Shown here piece after piece: positions 34,934 through 43,669 of a stretch of DNA of 64,000 nucleotides (the stretch's first letter is position 1; each line of letters starts with the position of its first letter). The position numbers were made by a program, and so were the translations under genes. A model generated the notes under the pieces. It was given only the letters and a program-made list of their open reading frames with translations. It ran no database searches and was not told where the DNA came from. This DNA is from Pseudomonas sp. 14P_8.1_Bac3 (GTDB lineage: Bacteria; Pseudomonadota; Gammaproteobacteria; Pseudomonadales; Pseudomonadaceae): assembly GCF_025466085.1 (NCBI RefSeq), contig NZ_JANLOD010000065.1, positions 1-64,000 on the forward strand. The letters are read 5' to 3'.

Positions 34934-35518
34934 TCAGCCGCGGGCTTCCTTGAACAGCACCGCGATGCCGGGATGATACTGGCCGGCTTCGTTGCGCAGC
35001 TTGCGGTAGGCGTAGGGGAAATACCAGGCCACGGCGCAGGAATGCTCTTTTTGCAGATCGTCGACCATGTCCTGGAGTTCTTCCGGCGTCGCGCCTTGCT
35101 GGGCCTTGTGTGGGGCAACGAACAGGCAGCCCAGTTTCAGGTCACTGGCATAGCTGATCCGTTTGGCATCGCTGGTGATGTCGGCCAGCGTCTGTGTCAG
35201 GTTCAGGCTGTTGACCCGTGGCCAGCGCTGGGTCGCTTGAAGGTAGGCGCGTTCTTCGCGGGTGGCGATGAACAGATCGGCGCGGGCGTTGCGCTCGCCA
35301 TCCTCATGCTGTTTGCGAGTCGGTGTGTCCTGTAGCGTGACCATCTCCGCCATCCATGCAGCGGCTGAGAGCATGCCCAAGTTGGCTTTTTCGTCGTACC
35401 AGTAGGGGGTGTCGTTATCGCCACGAACGGCGTTGTAGCGGTCGATACAGTCAAACCAGCGTTCCAGCACCGGGCGCAGGAATTCCAGCTTCGGATTGCT
35501 GATGATCATGCCTTGCAT
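34934..35518 (-). CDS. Conserved hypothetical protein, 194 aa
   Basis: I do not recognise this family. The protein has no signal peptide or membrane segment and looks like a soluble globular protein rich in charged and aromatic residues (PVLERWFDCIDRYNAVRGD near the N-terminus, SCAVAWYFPYAYRKLRNE near the C-terminus). ATG at 35518 has AAGG 9 nt upstream; a GTG at 35527 is in frame but too close to that site, and ATG 35509 is also possible. It is divergent from the cobalamin riboswitch and could share an operon with the downstream sugar dehydrogenase. Confidence 0.75.
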   Translation of the reverse strand: MQGMIISNPKLEFLRPVLERWFDCIDRYNAVRGDNDTPYWYDEKANLGMLSAAAWMAEMVTLQDTPTRKQHEDGERNARADLFIATREERAYLQATQRWPRVNSLNLTQTLADITSDAKRISYASDLKLGCLFVAPHKAQQGATPEELQDMVDDLQKEHSCAVAWYFPYAYRKLRNEAGQYHPGIAVLFKEARG

Positions 35519-35684
35519 GTGGCCCACCCTTCTTGTTGTGATGTGAGAATGTGGCTATTTGATATCACTGCCGAGAGTGTGACACAAGATTGTCATATTT
35601 TTGTTGATCAACGGATGTTATTCGCCCAGCGGCGTCCCGGCTTTAATTGACGCTCCACCCCCAACCCTCTAACCTTCGCGGCTT

Positions 35685-35890
35685 GTTTCAGGTGCTCTGT
35701 GGCCTTGGTCGACTGAGTGAAACAGGGAAGCCGGTGAGTGCGATCGTTCAGCCGACGAACCACCACGATCCCGGCGCTGCCCCCGCAACGGTAAATGAGT
35801 GAAAGCTGTGCTTGTGCCACTGTGTCGAGTCGACATGGGAAGGCGCGCAGTCAGGCGTATCGCCGCTCATGAGCCCGGAGACCGGCCTGA
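35685..35890 (+). promoter_or_regulatory. Cobalamin (AdoCbl) riboswitch of the cob operon
   Basis: The typical order of conserved blocks is present: GGTGCTCTGTGG (35691 on), GTGAAACAGGGAAGCCGGTG (35717 on), GCTGCCCCCGCAACGGTAA (35776 on), CCACTG (35818), GGGAAGGCGCGCAG and the B12 box GAGCCCGGAGACCGGCCT (35871-35888). It lies about 95 nt before cobO and should repress the operon when adenosylcobalamin is abundant. No clear terminator with a T-run follows, so control is probably at translation, near the GGAGAG site before cobO (inference). With its leader it accounts for the 466-nt gap 35519-35984. Confidence 0.93.
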
Positions 35891-35984
35891 TCCATCCCGC
35901 GGCATCACGGTGGGCGATGCCAGGCTTCTTGCCGTCTATTCTTGTGCCTGCCCGCCGTTATCCAGCCCCAACGGAGAGCTCCCC

Positions 35985-36596
35985 ATGACTGATACCCCCG
36001 ATCGTGACGAACGCCACCTGGCGCGCATGTTGCGCAAGAAAGCCGTGATCGATGAACGCATTGCCAACTCGCCGAATGAATGCGGCCTGCTGCTGGTGCT
36101 GACCGGCAACGGCAAAGGCAAGAGCAGCTCGGCGTTCGGCATGCTTGCCCGTTCCATGGGCCACGGCATGCAGTGCGGCGTGGTGCAGTTCATCAAGGGT
36201 CGCAACAGCACAGGCGAAGAACTGTTTTTCCGGCGCTTCCCGGAACAGGTGCGTTTCCACGTGATGGGCGAGGGCTTCACCTGGGAAACCCAGGACCGCC
36301 AGCGCGACATCGCCGCCGCTGAAGCCGCGTGGGCCGTATCCCGTGAACTGCTGCGCGATCCGTCGATCGGTCTGGTGGTGCTGGATGAACTGAACATTGC
36401 CCTCAAGCATGGCTACCTCGACCTCGATCAGGTGCTCAGCGACTTGCAGGCGCGTCCGCCGATGCAGCATGTGGTGGTCACCGGTCGTGGCGCCAAACCG
36501 GAGATGATCGAGCTGGCCGACACCGTCACTGAAATGGGCATGATCAAACACGCCTTCCAGGCCGGGATCAAAGCGCAAAAAGGCGTCGAGCTGTGA
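35985..36596 (+). CDS. cobO: Cob(I)yrinic acid a,c-diamide adenosyltransferase
   Basis: A 203-aa CobO/BtuR-type enzyme that adds the 5'-deoxyadenosyl group from ATP to the corrinoid cobalt. The P-loop LTGNGKGKSSSAFGM (about residues 36-50) and the VVLDELNIALKHGYLDLDQV segment are family hallmarks. ATG 35985 follows GGAGAG; the longer frame from 35799 runs inside the riboswitch and is not coding. First gene of the cob operon; overlaps cobB by 4 nt. Confidence 0.96.
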   Translation: MTDTPDRDERHLARMLRKKAVIDERIANSPNECGLLLVLTGNGKGKSSSAFGMLARSMGHGMQCGVVQFIKGRNSTGEELFFRRFPEQVRFHVMGEGFTWETQDRQRDIAAAEAAWAVSRELLRDPSIGLVVLDELNIALKHGYLDLDQVLSDLQARPPMQHVVVTGRGAKPEMIELADTVTEMGMIKHAFQAGIKAQKGVEL

Positions 36597-37993
36597 GCCA
36601 ACCCCGTCATTGCCCGGCGGTACTGATCGCCGCGCCGGCTTCCGGTCAGGGCAAGACCACCGTCACCGCCGCGCTGGCCCGTTTGCATCGCAATCAGGGA
36701 CGCAAGGTGCGCGTGTTCAAATGTGGCCCGGACTTTCTCGACCCGATGATTCTCGAGCGCGCCAGCGGTGCGCCGGTGTATCAACTGGACATGTGGATGG
36801 TCGGCGAGCAGGAAAGTCGTCGCCTGTTGTGGGAAGCCGCCGGTAGAGCGGACCTGATCCTCATTGAGGGCGTCATGGGCCTGTTCGACGGCACGCCGTC
36901 CAGCGCCGACCTGGCGCGGCATTTCGGTGTACCGGTGCTCGGCGTGATTGACGGTACGGCGATGGCGCAGACCTTTGGCGCGCTGGCGTTGGGGCTGGCG
37001 AAATACCAGCCGGACTTGCCGTTTGCCGGCGTGCTGGCCAACCGTGTCGGCACCTTGCGTCATGCGCAATTGCTGGAAGGCAGCCTGACCGAAGGCTTGC
37101 GCTGGTACGGCGCCTTGTCCCGGGAAACCGGGATCGAGTTGCCGAGCCGTCACCTCGGTCTGGTGCAGGCCAGCGAGTTGAACGATTTGGACCTGCGCCT
37201 CGATGCGGCGGCCGATGCGTTGGCCAGCAGTTGTGAAGTCGCGCTGCCGCCAGCCGTGGAATTTGCCGCGCCGGACGTGATCGCTGCCGAACCGTTGCTG
37301 GCCGGCGTCCGAATCGCCGTGGCCCGCGATGAAGCGTTTGCGTTCACCTATGGTGCAAGCCTGGATTTGCTGCGGGCCATGGGCGCCGAATTGTCGTTCT
37401 TCTCGCCCATCCGTGACACGCAGTTACCGGAGGCTGACAGCCTCTACCTGCCGGGCGGTTACCCGGAATTGCACCATGTGGCGCTGTCGCAGAACGTTTC
37501 GATGCTCAACGCCATCCGCGCTCACCACGCGGCGGGCAAACCGTTGCTGGCCGAGTGTGGCGGTATGTTGTACCTGCTCGATTCGCTGACCGATGTCGAA
37601 GGCACTCGCGCTGGACTGGTGGGCTTGCTCGCCGGTGATGCGGTGATGCAGAAACGCCTGGCAGCACTGGCGTTGCAGGCGGTCGAATTGCCGGAAGGTT
37701 CGCTGCGCGGGCACACCTATCACCATTCGTTGACCAGTACCGAGCTGGAGCCGATTGCCCGTGGCCTCAGCCCCAACGGTGGGCGCGGGGCGGAGGCGGT
37801 TTACCGTGAGGGGCGGCTGACGGCGTCTTACGTGCATTTTTATTTTCCGTCGAATCCGTCGGCGGTGGCCGCGCTTTTCGCGCCTGACTTTGAGGCCGCC
37901 TTCGCGAGCAAGCCGGCTCCTACAGTCGACCGTGTATCACTTGAAGAAATGCACATCTCTGTGGGAGCGGGCTTGCTCGCGAAGCGGCCATGA
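36593..37993 (+). CDS. cobB: Cobyrinate a,c-diamide synthase with REPIN-derived C-terminal tail
   Basis: A 466-aa glutamine amidotransferase that amidates the a and c side chains of cobyrinate. The N-terminal ATP domain has APASGQGKTTVTAAL; the C-terminal class I glutaminase domain has its Cys in LLAECGGMLYLLD and the usual LPGGYPELH. The GTG start overlaps cobO by 4 nt. Family members are about 430-440 aa; here the last 30 or so residues (from about AAFASKPAPT to the end) are translated from a REPIN inserted at the 3' end. The core domains are intact, so function should be retained. The stop overlaps bluB by 4 nt. Confidence 0.95.
   Translation: MSQPRHCPAVLIAAPASGQGKTTVTAALARLHRNQGRKVRVFKCGPDFLDPMILERASGAPVYQLDMWMVGEQESRRLLWEAAGRADLILIEGVMGLFDGTPSSADLARHFGVPVLGVIDGTAMAQTFGALALGLAKYQPDLPFAGVLANRVGTLRHAQLLEGSLTEGLRWYGALSRETGIELPSRHLGLVQASELNDLDLRLDAAADALASSCEVALPPAVEFAAPDVIAAEPLLAGVRIAVARDEAFAFTYGASLDLLRAMGAELSFFSPIRDTQLPEADSLYLPGGYPELHHVALSQNVSMLNAIRAHHAAGKPLLAECGGMLYLLDSLTDVEGTRAGLVGLLAGDAVMQKRLAALALQAVELPEGSLRGHTYHHSLTSTELEPIARGLSPNGGRGAEAVYREGRLTASYVHFYFPSNPSAVAALFAPDFEAAFASKPAPTVDRVSLEEMHISVGAGLLAKRP
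37895..37989. repeat. REPIN inside the 3' end of cobB, abutting bluB
   Basis: The left arm GCCGCCTTCGCGAGCAAGCC (37895-37914) and the right arm GGCTTGCTCGCGAAGCGGCC (37970-37989) are inverse copies, with GGCTCCTACAG and CTGTGGGAGCG as inner extensions. It lies inside the cobB reading frame and ends on the base before the bluB start codon. Confidence 0.92.
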
Positions 37994-38640
37994 CCGACAA
38001 CGCTTTCTCCGAAGCCGAACGCGCAGCGGTCTACCGCGCCATCGCCGAACGCCGCGACATGCGCCACTTCAGCGGCGGCACCGTCGAACCTGCACTCCTG
38101 CGCCGCCTGCTCGAAGCCGCGCACCAGGCCCCCAGCGTCGGCCTGATGCAACCCTGGCGGTTCATCCGCATCAGCGATCGCGCCCTGCGCGGCCAGATCC
38201 AGTCGTTGGTGGAAGAAGAACGCATCCGCACAGCCGAAGCCTTGGGCGAGCGCACCGACGAATTCATGAAGCTGAAAGTCGAAGGCATCAACGACTGCGC
38301 CGAGGTGCTGGTTGCCGCGTTGATGGACGATCGCGAGCGCCATATTTTCGGGCGTCGGACGTTGCCGGAAATGGACATGGCCTCGTTGTCCTGCGCGATC
38401 CAGAACCTGTGGCTGGCATCCCGCGCAGAAGGGCTCGGCATGGGCTGGGTCTCGCTGTTCAAACCGCAAGCGCTGGCCGACCTGCTAGGTTTGCCTGCCG
38501 GGTCCAAGCCGTTGGCGATTCTGTGCCTCGGGCCGGTCAAGGAATTCTACCCGGCGCCGATGCTGGTACTCGAAGGTTGGGCGCAGGCGCGTCCGCTCAA
38601 CGAATTGCTGTATGAAAACTATTGGGGAGTGAGTCAATGA
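37990..38640 (+). CDS. bluB: 5,6-dimethylbenzimidazole synthase
   Basis: A 216-aa flavin enzyme of the nitroreductase fold that converts FMNH2 and oxygen into 5,6-dimethylbenzimidazole, the lower ligand of B12. AIAERRDMRHFSGG near the N-terminus is the FMN-phosphate loop, and QAPSVGLMQPWRFI and EGLGMGWVSLF are conserved. Its presence implies aerobic lower-ligand synthesis. The ATG overlaps the cobB stop by 4 nt and follows a REPIN directly, with no independent Shine-Dalgarno sequence, so translation probably depends on coupling. Confidence 0.95.
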   Translation: MTDNAFSEAERAAVYRAIAERRDMRHFSGGTVEPALLRRLLEAAHQAPSVGLMQPWRFIRISDRALRGQIQSLVEEERIRTAEALGERTDEFMKLKVEGINDCAEVLVAALMDDRERHIFGRRTLPEMDMASLSCAIQNLWLASRAEGLGMGWVSLFKPQALADLLGLPAGSKPLAILCLGPVKEFYPAPMLVLEGWAQARPLNELLYENYWGVSQ

Positions 38641-39545
38641 GTGTGGCGTTGTTGAGTGTCGCCGCGGTCGCGCTGGATGCGCTGCTGGGTGAACCCAAAC
38701 GCTGGCATCCGCTGGTGGCGTTCGGCCGTTTTGCCGATCGCATCGAGCAACGTTTCAATGGTGGCGGGCGCGGCTGGCGCAGCCATGGGGTTACGGCCTG
38801 GGTGATCGCGGTCGTGCCGCTGACCCTGCTCGCCACGGCGTTTTCCTGGGCGCCTTATGTCGGCTGGATCGTCGAGATTCTCGCGCTTTATTGCGCCCTC
38901 GGCCTGCGCAGCCTCGGTGAACACGTCGAGCCGGTCGCCAAGGCGCTGCGCAGCGATGATCTGGAGGCAGCGCGAACCCGTGTCGGGTATCTGGTCAGTC
39001 GCCAGACCAGTGAGCTGGATCAAACCGAAGTGGCCCGCGCCGCGACCGAGTCGGTTCTGGAGAACGGTAGCGACGCAGTGTTCGCCGCGTTGTTCTGGTT
39101 TGCCGTGGCCGGTGCGCCCGGCGTTGTCCTGTACCGTTTGAGCAATACGCTGGACGCCATGTGGGGCTATCGCAACGAGCGCTTCGAACGTTTCGGCTGG
39201 GCCGCGGCGAAGATCGACGACGTGCTCAACTACCTGCCTGCTCGGCTGGTGGCCCTGACTTACGCGCTGCTGGGGAAAACCCGACTGGCGCTGAAGTGCT
39301 GGCGTACCCAGGGACCTACGTGGGACAGCCCGAACGCCGGCCCGGTGATGGCCGCGGGTGCCGGTGCGCTGGGTGTCGAGTTGGGCGGAGCGGCGATCTA
39401 TCACGGCGAACTGCATCAACGCCCGCCGCTGGGCGAGGGCGTTCCGGCGGATGCGGACTCCATCGATCGAGGCTGGCAATTGGTCCAGCGCGGGGTATGG
39501 TTATGGCTGCTGATTCTTTGCGTTGGAGCTGAATTCTATGCTTGA
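38637..39545 (+). CDS. cobD: Adenosylcobinamide-phosphate synthase
   Basis: A 302-aa membrane protein (CbiB/CobD family) that attaches the aminopropanol phosphate arm to adenosylcobyric acid. It has about five hydrophobic helices. LDALLGEPKRWHPLVAFGRF at residues 13-32 and LSNTLDAMWGYRNERF are signature segments. ATG 38637 overlaps the bluB stop by 4 nt and has GGGGAG upstream. It overlaps cobC by 8 nt. Confidence 0.94.
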   Translation: MSVALLSVAAVALDALLGEPKRWHPLVAFGRFADRIEQRFNGGGRGWRSHGVTAWVIAVVPLTLLATAFSWAPYVGWIVEILALYCALGLRSLGEHVEPVAKALRSDDLEAARTRVGYLVSRQTSELDQTEVARAATESVLENGSDAVFAALFWFAVAGAPGVVLYRLSNTLDAMWGYRNERFERFGWAAAKIDDVLNYLPARLVALTYALLGKTRLALKCWRTQGPTWDSPNAGPVMAAGAGALGVELGGAAIYHGELHQRPPLGEGVPADADSIDRGWQLVQRGVWLWLLILCVGAEFYA

Positions 39546-40530
39546 ACACGGTGGACGGTTGCGCAAGGCGGCGCTCGAATACGGCATCGCCGAAGCCGAA
39601 TGGCTCGACCTGTCCAGCGGCCTCGCGCCCTGGCCGTTTCCGGTCCCGGACATTGCGCTGCGCGCCTGGGCGCGATTGCCGGAAACCGATGACGGCCTGG
39701 AGCAGGCGGCCTGCGAATACTACGGCGCGGCACAAGCGCTGCCGGTGGCGGGTTCGCAAATGGCCATCCAGTTATTGCCGCGTTTGCGTCGGGCCGGCAA
39801 GGTCGGCGTGCTGTCGCCGTGTTACGCCGAACACGCTGAAGCCTGGCGTCGTAATGGCTACATCGTGCGCGAAGTGCTGGAGCAGGAAGTCGACTTCTTC
39901 CTCGACAGCCTCGACGTGCTGGTGGTGGTCAACCCGAACAATCCAACGGGCTTGAGCCTGACGCCGAACCGTCTGCTCGACTGGCATGCCAGGCTGGCCC
40001 AGCGCGGCGGCTGGCTGGTGGTGGACGAAGCTTTCATGGACAACACGCCGCAGCTGAGCCTGGCGCCGTTTTGCCATCTGGTCGGCCTGATCGTGCTGCG
40101 TTCCTTCGGTAAATTTTTTGGGCTGGCCGGTGTGCGCCTGGGCTTCGTCCTCGCCGAGCGCAAGTTGCTCAAATTGCTCGCCGAGCAAATCGGGCCCTGG
40201 GCTGTCAGCGGGCCGACGCGTGTGGTGGGGCAAGTCTGTTTGCAGGATACCGAAGGCCATGCCAGACAACGTCTGCGCGCCGAAGCGGCCAGCGAACGGT
40301 TGGCGCTGCTGCTGGAAAAACAGGGTTTCAAACCTCAGGGCGGTTGCGCGCTGTTTCAGTGGCTGACCACAGAACGCGCCGAAGCACTGCATGAGTTCAT
40401 GGCCTTGCGCGGCATTCTGCTGCGCTTGTTTACCCACAACAGCAGCCTGCGTTTCGGTCTGCCAGGCGAAGAAGCCGACTGGATTCGACTCGATCAAGCG
40501 CTCCAAGCGTTCGCCAAGGAAACCCGATGA
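39538..40530 (+). CDS. cobC: Threonine-phosphate decarboxylase (CobC, P. denitrificans naming)
   Basis: A 330-aa PLP-dependent class I/II aminotransferase-fold enzyme, which makes (R)-1-amino-2-propanol O-2-phosphate from threonine phosphate. VVNPNNPTGLSL and the PLP-lysine region LRSFGKFFGLAGVRLGF are visible, with WLVVDEAFMD between them. The start is ATG 39538, with GGAG at 39525-39528. It overlaps cobD and cobQ. The symbol cobC is also used for alpha-ribazole phosphatase in Salmonella, a different gene further on. Confidence 0.92.
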   Translation: MLEHGGRLRKAALEYGIAEAEWLDLSSGLAPWPFPVPDIALRAWARLPETDDGLEQAACEYYGAAQALPVAGSQMAIQLLPRLRRAGKVGVLSPCYAEHAEAWRRNGYIVREVLEQEVDFFLDSLDVLVVVNPNNPTGLSLTPNRLLDWHARLAQRGGWLVVDEAFMDNTPQLSLAPFCHLVGLIVLRSFGKFFGLAGVRLGFVLAERKLLKLLAEQIGPWAVSGPTRVVGQVCLQDTEGHARQRLRAEAASERLALLLEKQGFKPQGGCALFQWLTTERAEALHEFMALRGILLRLFTHNSSLRFGLPGEEADWIRLDQALQAFAKETR

Positions 40531-41978
40531 CAACGCTGATGGTGCAAGGCACGACCTCCGACGCTGGCAAAAGCACGCTGGTAACGGCGTTGTGCCGCTG
40601 GGTCACGCGGCAGGGCGTAGGGGTCGTGCCGTTCAAACCGCAGAACATGGCGCTTAACAGTGCTGTGACCGCCGACGGTGGCGAGATTGGTCGCGCGCAA
40701 GCGGTGCAGGCCCAGGCGGCCCATCTCGAGCCGCACACCGACATGAACCCGGTGCTGCTCAAGCCCAACAGCGACACCGGCGCCCAGGTGATCATCCATG
40801 GCCGCGCGGTCACCACGATGAACGCGGTCGCCTATCACGACTACAAAGCCATCGCCATGCAAGCGGTGCTGGCCTCCCATCAGCGACTGAGCGCGGCCTA
40901 TCCGGTGGTCATGGTCGAAGGCGCGGGGTCACCGGCCGAGATCAATCTGCGCGCCGGCGACATCGCCAACATGGGGTTCGCCGAAGCGGTGGATTGCCCG
41001 GTGGTGCTGATCGCCGACATCAATCGCGGCGGGGTGTTCGCGCACCTGGTGGGCACCCTGGAACTGCTGTCGCCGAGCGAGCAGGCGCGGGTCAAAGGCT
41101 TCATCATCAACCGTTTTCGTGGCGACATTGCCTTGCTGCAACCGGGCCTCGACTGGCTGGAGGCACGCACCGGCAAACCGGTGATCGGCGTCTTGCCGTA
41201 CGTGCTGGACCTGCATCTGGAGGCCGAGGACGGCATCGATCAGCGTCAGACCGACAAAGCCGATCAGGTGCTGAACGTCGTGGTGCCGGTGTTGCCGCGC
41301 ATCAGCAACCACACCGATTTCGATCCCCTGCGCCTGCACCCGCAGGTCGACCTGCAATTCATCGGCCCTGGCCAGGCGATTCCCCCCGCCGACCTGATCA
41401 TTCTGCCCGGCTCGAAAAGCGTGCGCAGCGACCTCGCGTATCTGCGGGCCAATGGCTGGGAGGGCGCGATCGATCGTCATCTGCGCTATGGCGGAAAAGT
41501 GCTGGGGATCTGCGGCGGCCTGCAAATGCTCGGCGAGTACGTACACGATCCGCTGGGCCTCGAAGGCGCGCCCGGCTCCAGCGCCGGCCTCGGTCTGCTG
41601 GCGTTCGAAACGCAGCTCGAAGCAGAGAAGCAGCTGCGCAATGTGCGCGGGCGTCTGGCGCTGGAGAATGCCGAGGTCAGCGGCTATGAAATTCATGCCG
41701 GCGTGACCACCGGGTTAGCCTTGGAAAATGCCGCGGTGCAACTCGACGACGGGCGCTGTGATGGCGCGCAGAGCGCCGATGGACAGATTTTCGGCACCTA
41801 TCTGCATGGCCTGTTTGAGTCGCCGGCGGCGTGCGGCGCGCTGCTTCGGTGGGCGGGTCTACAGAATGTGCAGGACGTGGATTATCACGGGCTGCGCGAG
41901 CGCGATATCGAGCGGTTGGCGGATTTAGTGGAGAAGCATCTGGATACCTCGCTGTTGCGGGCGCTCTGTGGGATTTGA
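40527..41978 (+). CDS. cobQ: Cobyric acid synthase
   Basis: A 483-aa glutamine-dependent amidotransferase that amidates the b, d, e and g side chains of adenosylcobyrinate a,c-diamide. The N-terminal ATP domain starts LMVQGTTSDAGKSTLVTAL and contains KPQNMALNS; the C-terminal glutaminase domain has its Cys in LGICGGLQMLG and ends with FGTYLHGLFES. The ATG overlaps cobC by 4 nt. Length is normal. A REPIN separates it from cobU. Confidence 0.97.
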   Translation: MTTLMVQGTTSDAGKSTLVTALCRWVTRQGVGVVPFKPQNMALNSAVTADGGEIGRAQAVQAQAAHLEPHTDMNPVLLKPNSDTGAQVIIHGRAVTTMNAVAYHDYKAIAMQAVLASHQRLSAAYPVVMVEGAGSPAEINLRAGDIANMGFAEAVDCPVVLIADINRGGVFAHLVGTLELLSPSEQARVKGFIINRFRGDIALLQPGLDWLEARTGKPVIGVLPYVLDLHLEAEDGIDQRQTDKADQVLNVVVPVLPRISNHTDFDPLRLHPQVDLQFIGPGQAIPPADLIILPGSKSVRSDLAYLRANGWEGAIDRHLRYGGKVLGICGGLQMLGEYVHDPLGLEGAPGSSAGLGLLAFETQLEAEKQLRNVRGRLALENAEVSGYEIHAGVTTGLALENAAVQLDDGRCDGAQSADGQIFGTYLHGLFESPAACGALLRWAGLQNVQDVDYHGLRERDIERLADLVEKHLDTSLLRALCGI

Positions 41979-41986
41979 GGTGATGG

Positions 41987-42060
41987 CGCCGGCCTCTTCG
42001 CGGGCAAGCCCACTCCCCAATTGGAACGCGCTGGACTGGAGCGGGCTTGCTCGTGAAGAC
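41987..42060. repeat. REPIN between cobQ and cobU
   Basis: The left arm GCCGGCCTCTTCGCGGGCAAG (first bases at 41988) with CCCACTCCCC, and the right arm GGAGCGGGCTTGCTCGTGAAG (42038-42058), are inverted with a few mismatches. It is the only gap longer than a few bases in the cob operon. Confidence 0.85.
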
Positions 42061-42095
42061 ACCAGCTGCCTCACCAACGATTTTAAGGAATGACC

Positions 42096-42617
42096 ATGCT
42101 CCAACTCATCCTCGGCGGTGCCCGCTCCGGCAAAAGTCGCCTGGCCGAAAAACTCGCCTCCGACAGCGGCCTGGCGGTGACCTATATCGCCACCAGCCAA
42201 CCCCAGGACGGAGAAATGAACGAACGGGTCGCCCATCACCGCGCCCGTCGTCCGGCCGAGTGGGCGCTGATCGAAGAGCCGCTGGAACTCGCCCGCGTCT
42301 TGCGTGAAACCGCCCGTGCCGATCGCTGCCTGCTGGTGGATTGCCTGACGCTGTGGTTGACCAATCTATTGATGCTCGACGACGTCGAGCGCCTCACGCG
42401 AGAACGCGAAGCACTGCTCGACTGCCTGGCTGAACTGCCGGGCGAAATCGTTTTTGTCAGCAACGAGACCGGAATGGGTGTCGTGCCGCTGGGCGAATTG
42501 ACTCGCCGCTACGTCGATGAAGCCGGTTGGCTGCATCAAGCCTTGGCCGAGCGTTGCCAGCGAGTCGTGCTGACCGTGGCTGGCCTGCCCCTGACTTTGA
42601 AAGGAACTGCGTTATGA
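42096..42617 (+). CDS. cobU: Adenosylcobinamide kinase / guanylyltransferase
   Basis: A 173-aa bifunctional enzyme (CobU in Salmonella, CobP in P. denitrificans) that phosphorylates adenosylcobinamide and transfers GMP to it. The P-loop is GGARSGKSRLAE at residues 6-17, with AHHRARRPAEWALIEEP carrying the guanylylated histidine and VDCLTLWLTNLL after it. I chose ATG 42096 because TAAGGA at 42084-42089 abuts the alternative ATG at 42090. It overlaps cobT by 4 nt. Confidence 0.95.
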   Translation: MLQLILGGARSGKSRLAEKLASDSGLAVTYIATSQPQDGEMNERVAHHRARRPAEWALIEEPLELARVLRETARADRCLLVDCLTLWLTNLLMLDDVERLTREREALLDCLAELPGEIVFVSNETGMGVVPLGELTRRYVDEAGWLHQALAERCQRVVLTVAGLPLTLKGTAL

Positions 42618-43669
42618 CTCACTCCTGGTGGCTGAACCCGTGCAAGCCAATCGACGCCCAAGCTGTCGAACAGGCTGCAGCGCGTCAGCAACAGCTGACC
42701 AAACCTGCCGGCTCCCTCGGTCGGCTCGAATCCGTGGCGGTGCAATTGGCCGGGATGCAAGGGCAGGTGAAGCCGAGCCTGGATCAGCTGTGGATTGCAA
42801 TTTTTGCCGGCGACCATGGCGTGGTAGCCGAGGGGGTGTCGGCGTTTCCGCAGGAAGTCACCGGGCAGATGCTGCATAACTTCGTCAGTGGTGGCGCGGC
42901 GATCAGCGTGTTGGCGCGCCAGCTCGTCGCGTCCCTTGAAGTGGTCGACCTCGGCACGGTGACGCCGTCGTTGAGCCTGCCGGGTGTACGTCATTTGAAC
43001 ATCGGCGCCGGCACCGCGAATTTTGTTGAGGGCCCGGCCATGACCCAGACCCAGGGCGAACTCGCGCTGCAGGCCGGTCGTGACAGCGTGCAGCGCGCCC
43101 TCGCGGCGGGTGCGCAGTTGTTCATCGGCGGCGAGATGGGCATCGGCAACACCACTGCGGCCAGTGCACTGGCCAGTGCGCTGCTGGATTGTCCGGTGAT
43201 GCACCTGACCGGCCCAGGCACTGGCCTGGACACGGCCGGTGTCAGTCATAAAGCGCAGGTCATCGAGCGCGCGTTGGCGCTGCACGACGGCCAGCGCGGC
43301 GACGCGCTGCAAACCCTGTTCAACCTCGGTGGTTTTGAAATCGTGGCCCTGGTCGGCGCGTATCTCGCGTGTGCCCAGCAAGGTATCGCGGTGCTGGTGG
43401 ACGGGTTCATCTGCAGCGTCGCCGCGTTGGTCGCGGTGCGTTTGAATCCGCCGGTTCGCCAGTGGCTGTTGTTCGGGCATCGTGGTGCTGAGCCGGGTCA
43501 TCTTCACGTGCTGGAAACCCTGAACGCCGAACCGCTGCTGGATCTGGGCTTGCGCCTCGGTGAGGGTAGCGGTGCGGCGCTGGCCGTGCCGTTGCTGCGC
43601 CTGGCCTGCGACCTTCATGGGCAAATGGCGACGTTCGCCGAAGCGGCCGTGGCGGATCGTCCGGCATGA
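42614..43669 (+). CDS. cobT: Nicotinate-nucleotide:dimethylbenzimidazole phosphoribosyltransferase
   Basis: A 351-aa enzyme (CobT; CobU in P. denitrificans) that makes alpha-ribazole 5'-phosphate from DMB and NaMN. TKPAGSLGRLESVAVQLAG at the N-terminus, FAGDHGVVAEGVSAFP and EMGIGNTTAASAL are conserved, and the catalytic Glu lies in RLGEGSGAALAVPLL. DMB comes from BluB in the same operon. It overlaps its neighbours by 4 nt on both sides. Confidence 0.97.
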   Translation: MTHSWWLNPCKPIDAQAVEQAAARQQQLTKPAGSLGRLESVAVQLAGMQGQVKPSLDQLWIAIFAGDHGVVAEGVSAFPQEVTGQMLHNFVSGGAAISVLARQLVASLEVVDLGTVTPSLSLPGVRHLNIGAGTANFVEGPAMTQTQGELALQAGRDSVQRALAAGAQLFIGGEMGIGNTTAASALASALLDCPVMHLTGPGTGLDTAGVSHKAQVIERALALHDGQRGDALQTLFNLGGFEIVALVGAYLACAQQGIAVLVDGFICSVAALVAVRLNPPVRQWLLFGHRGAEPGHLHVLETLNAEPLLDLGLRLGEGSGAALAVPLLRLACDLHGQMATFAEAAVADRPA

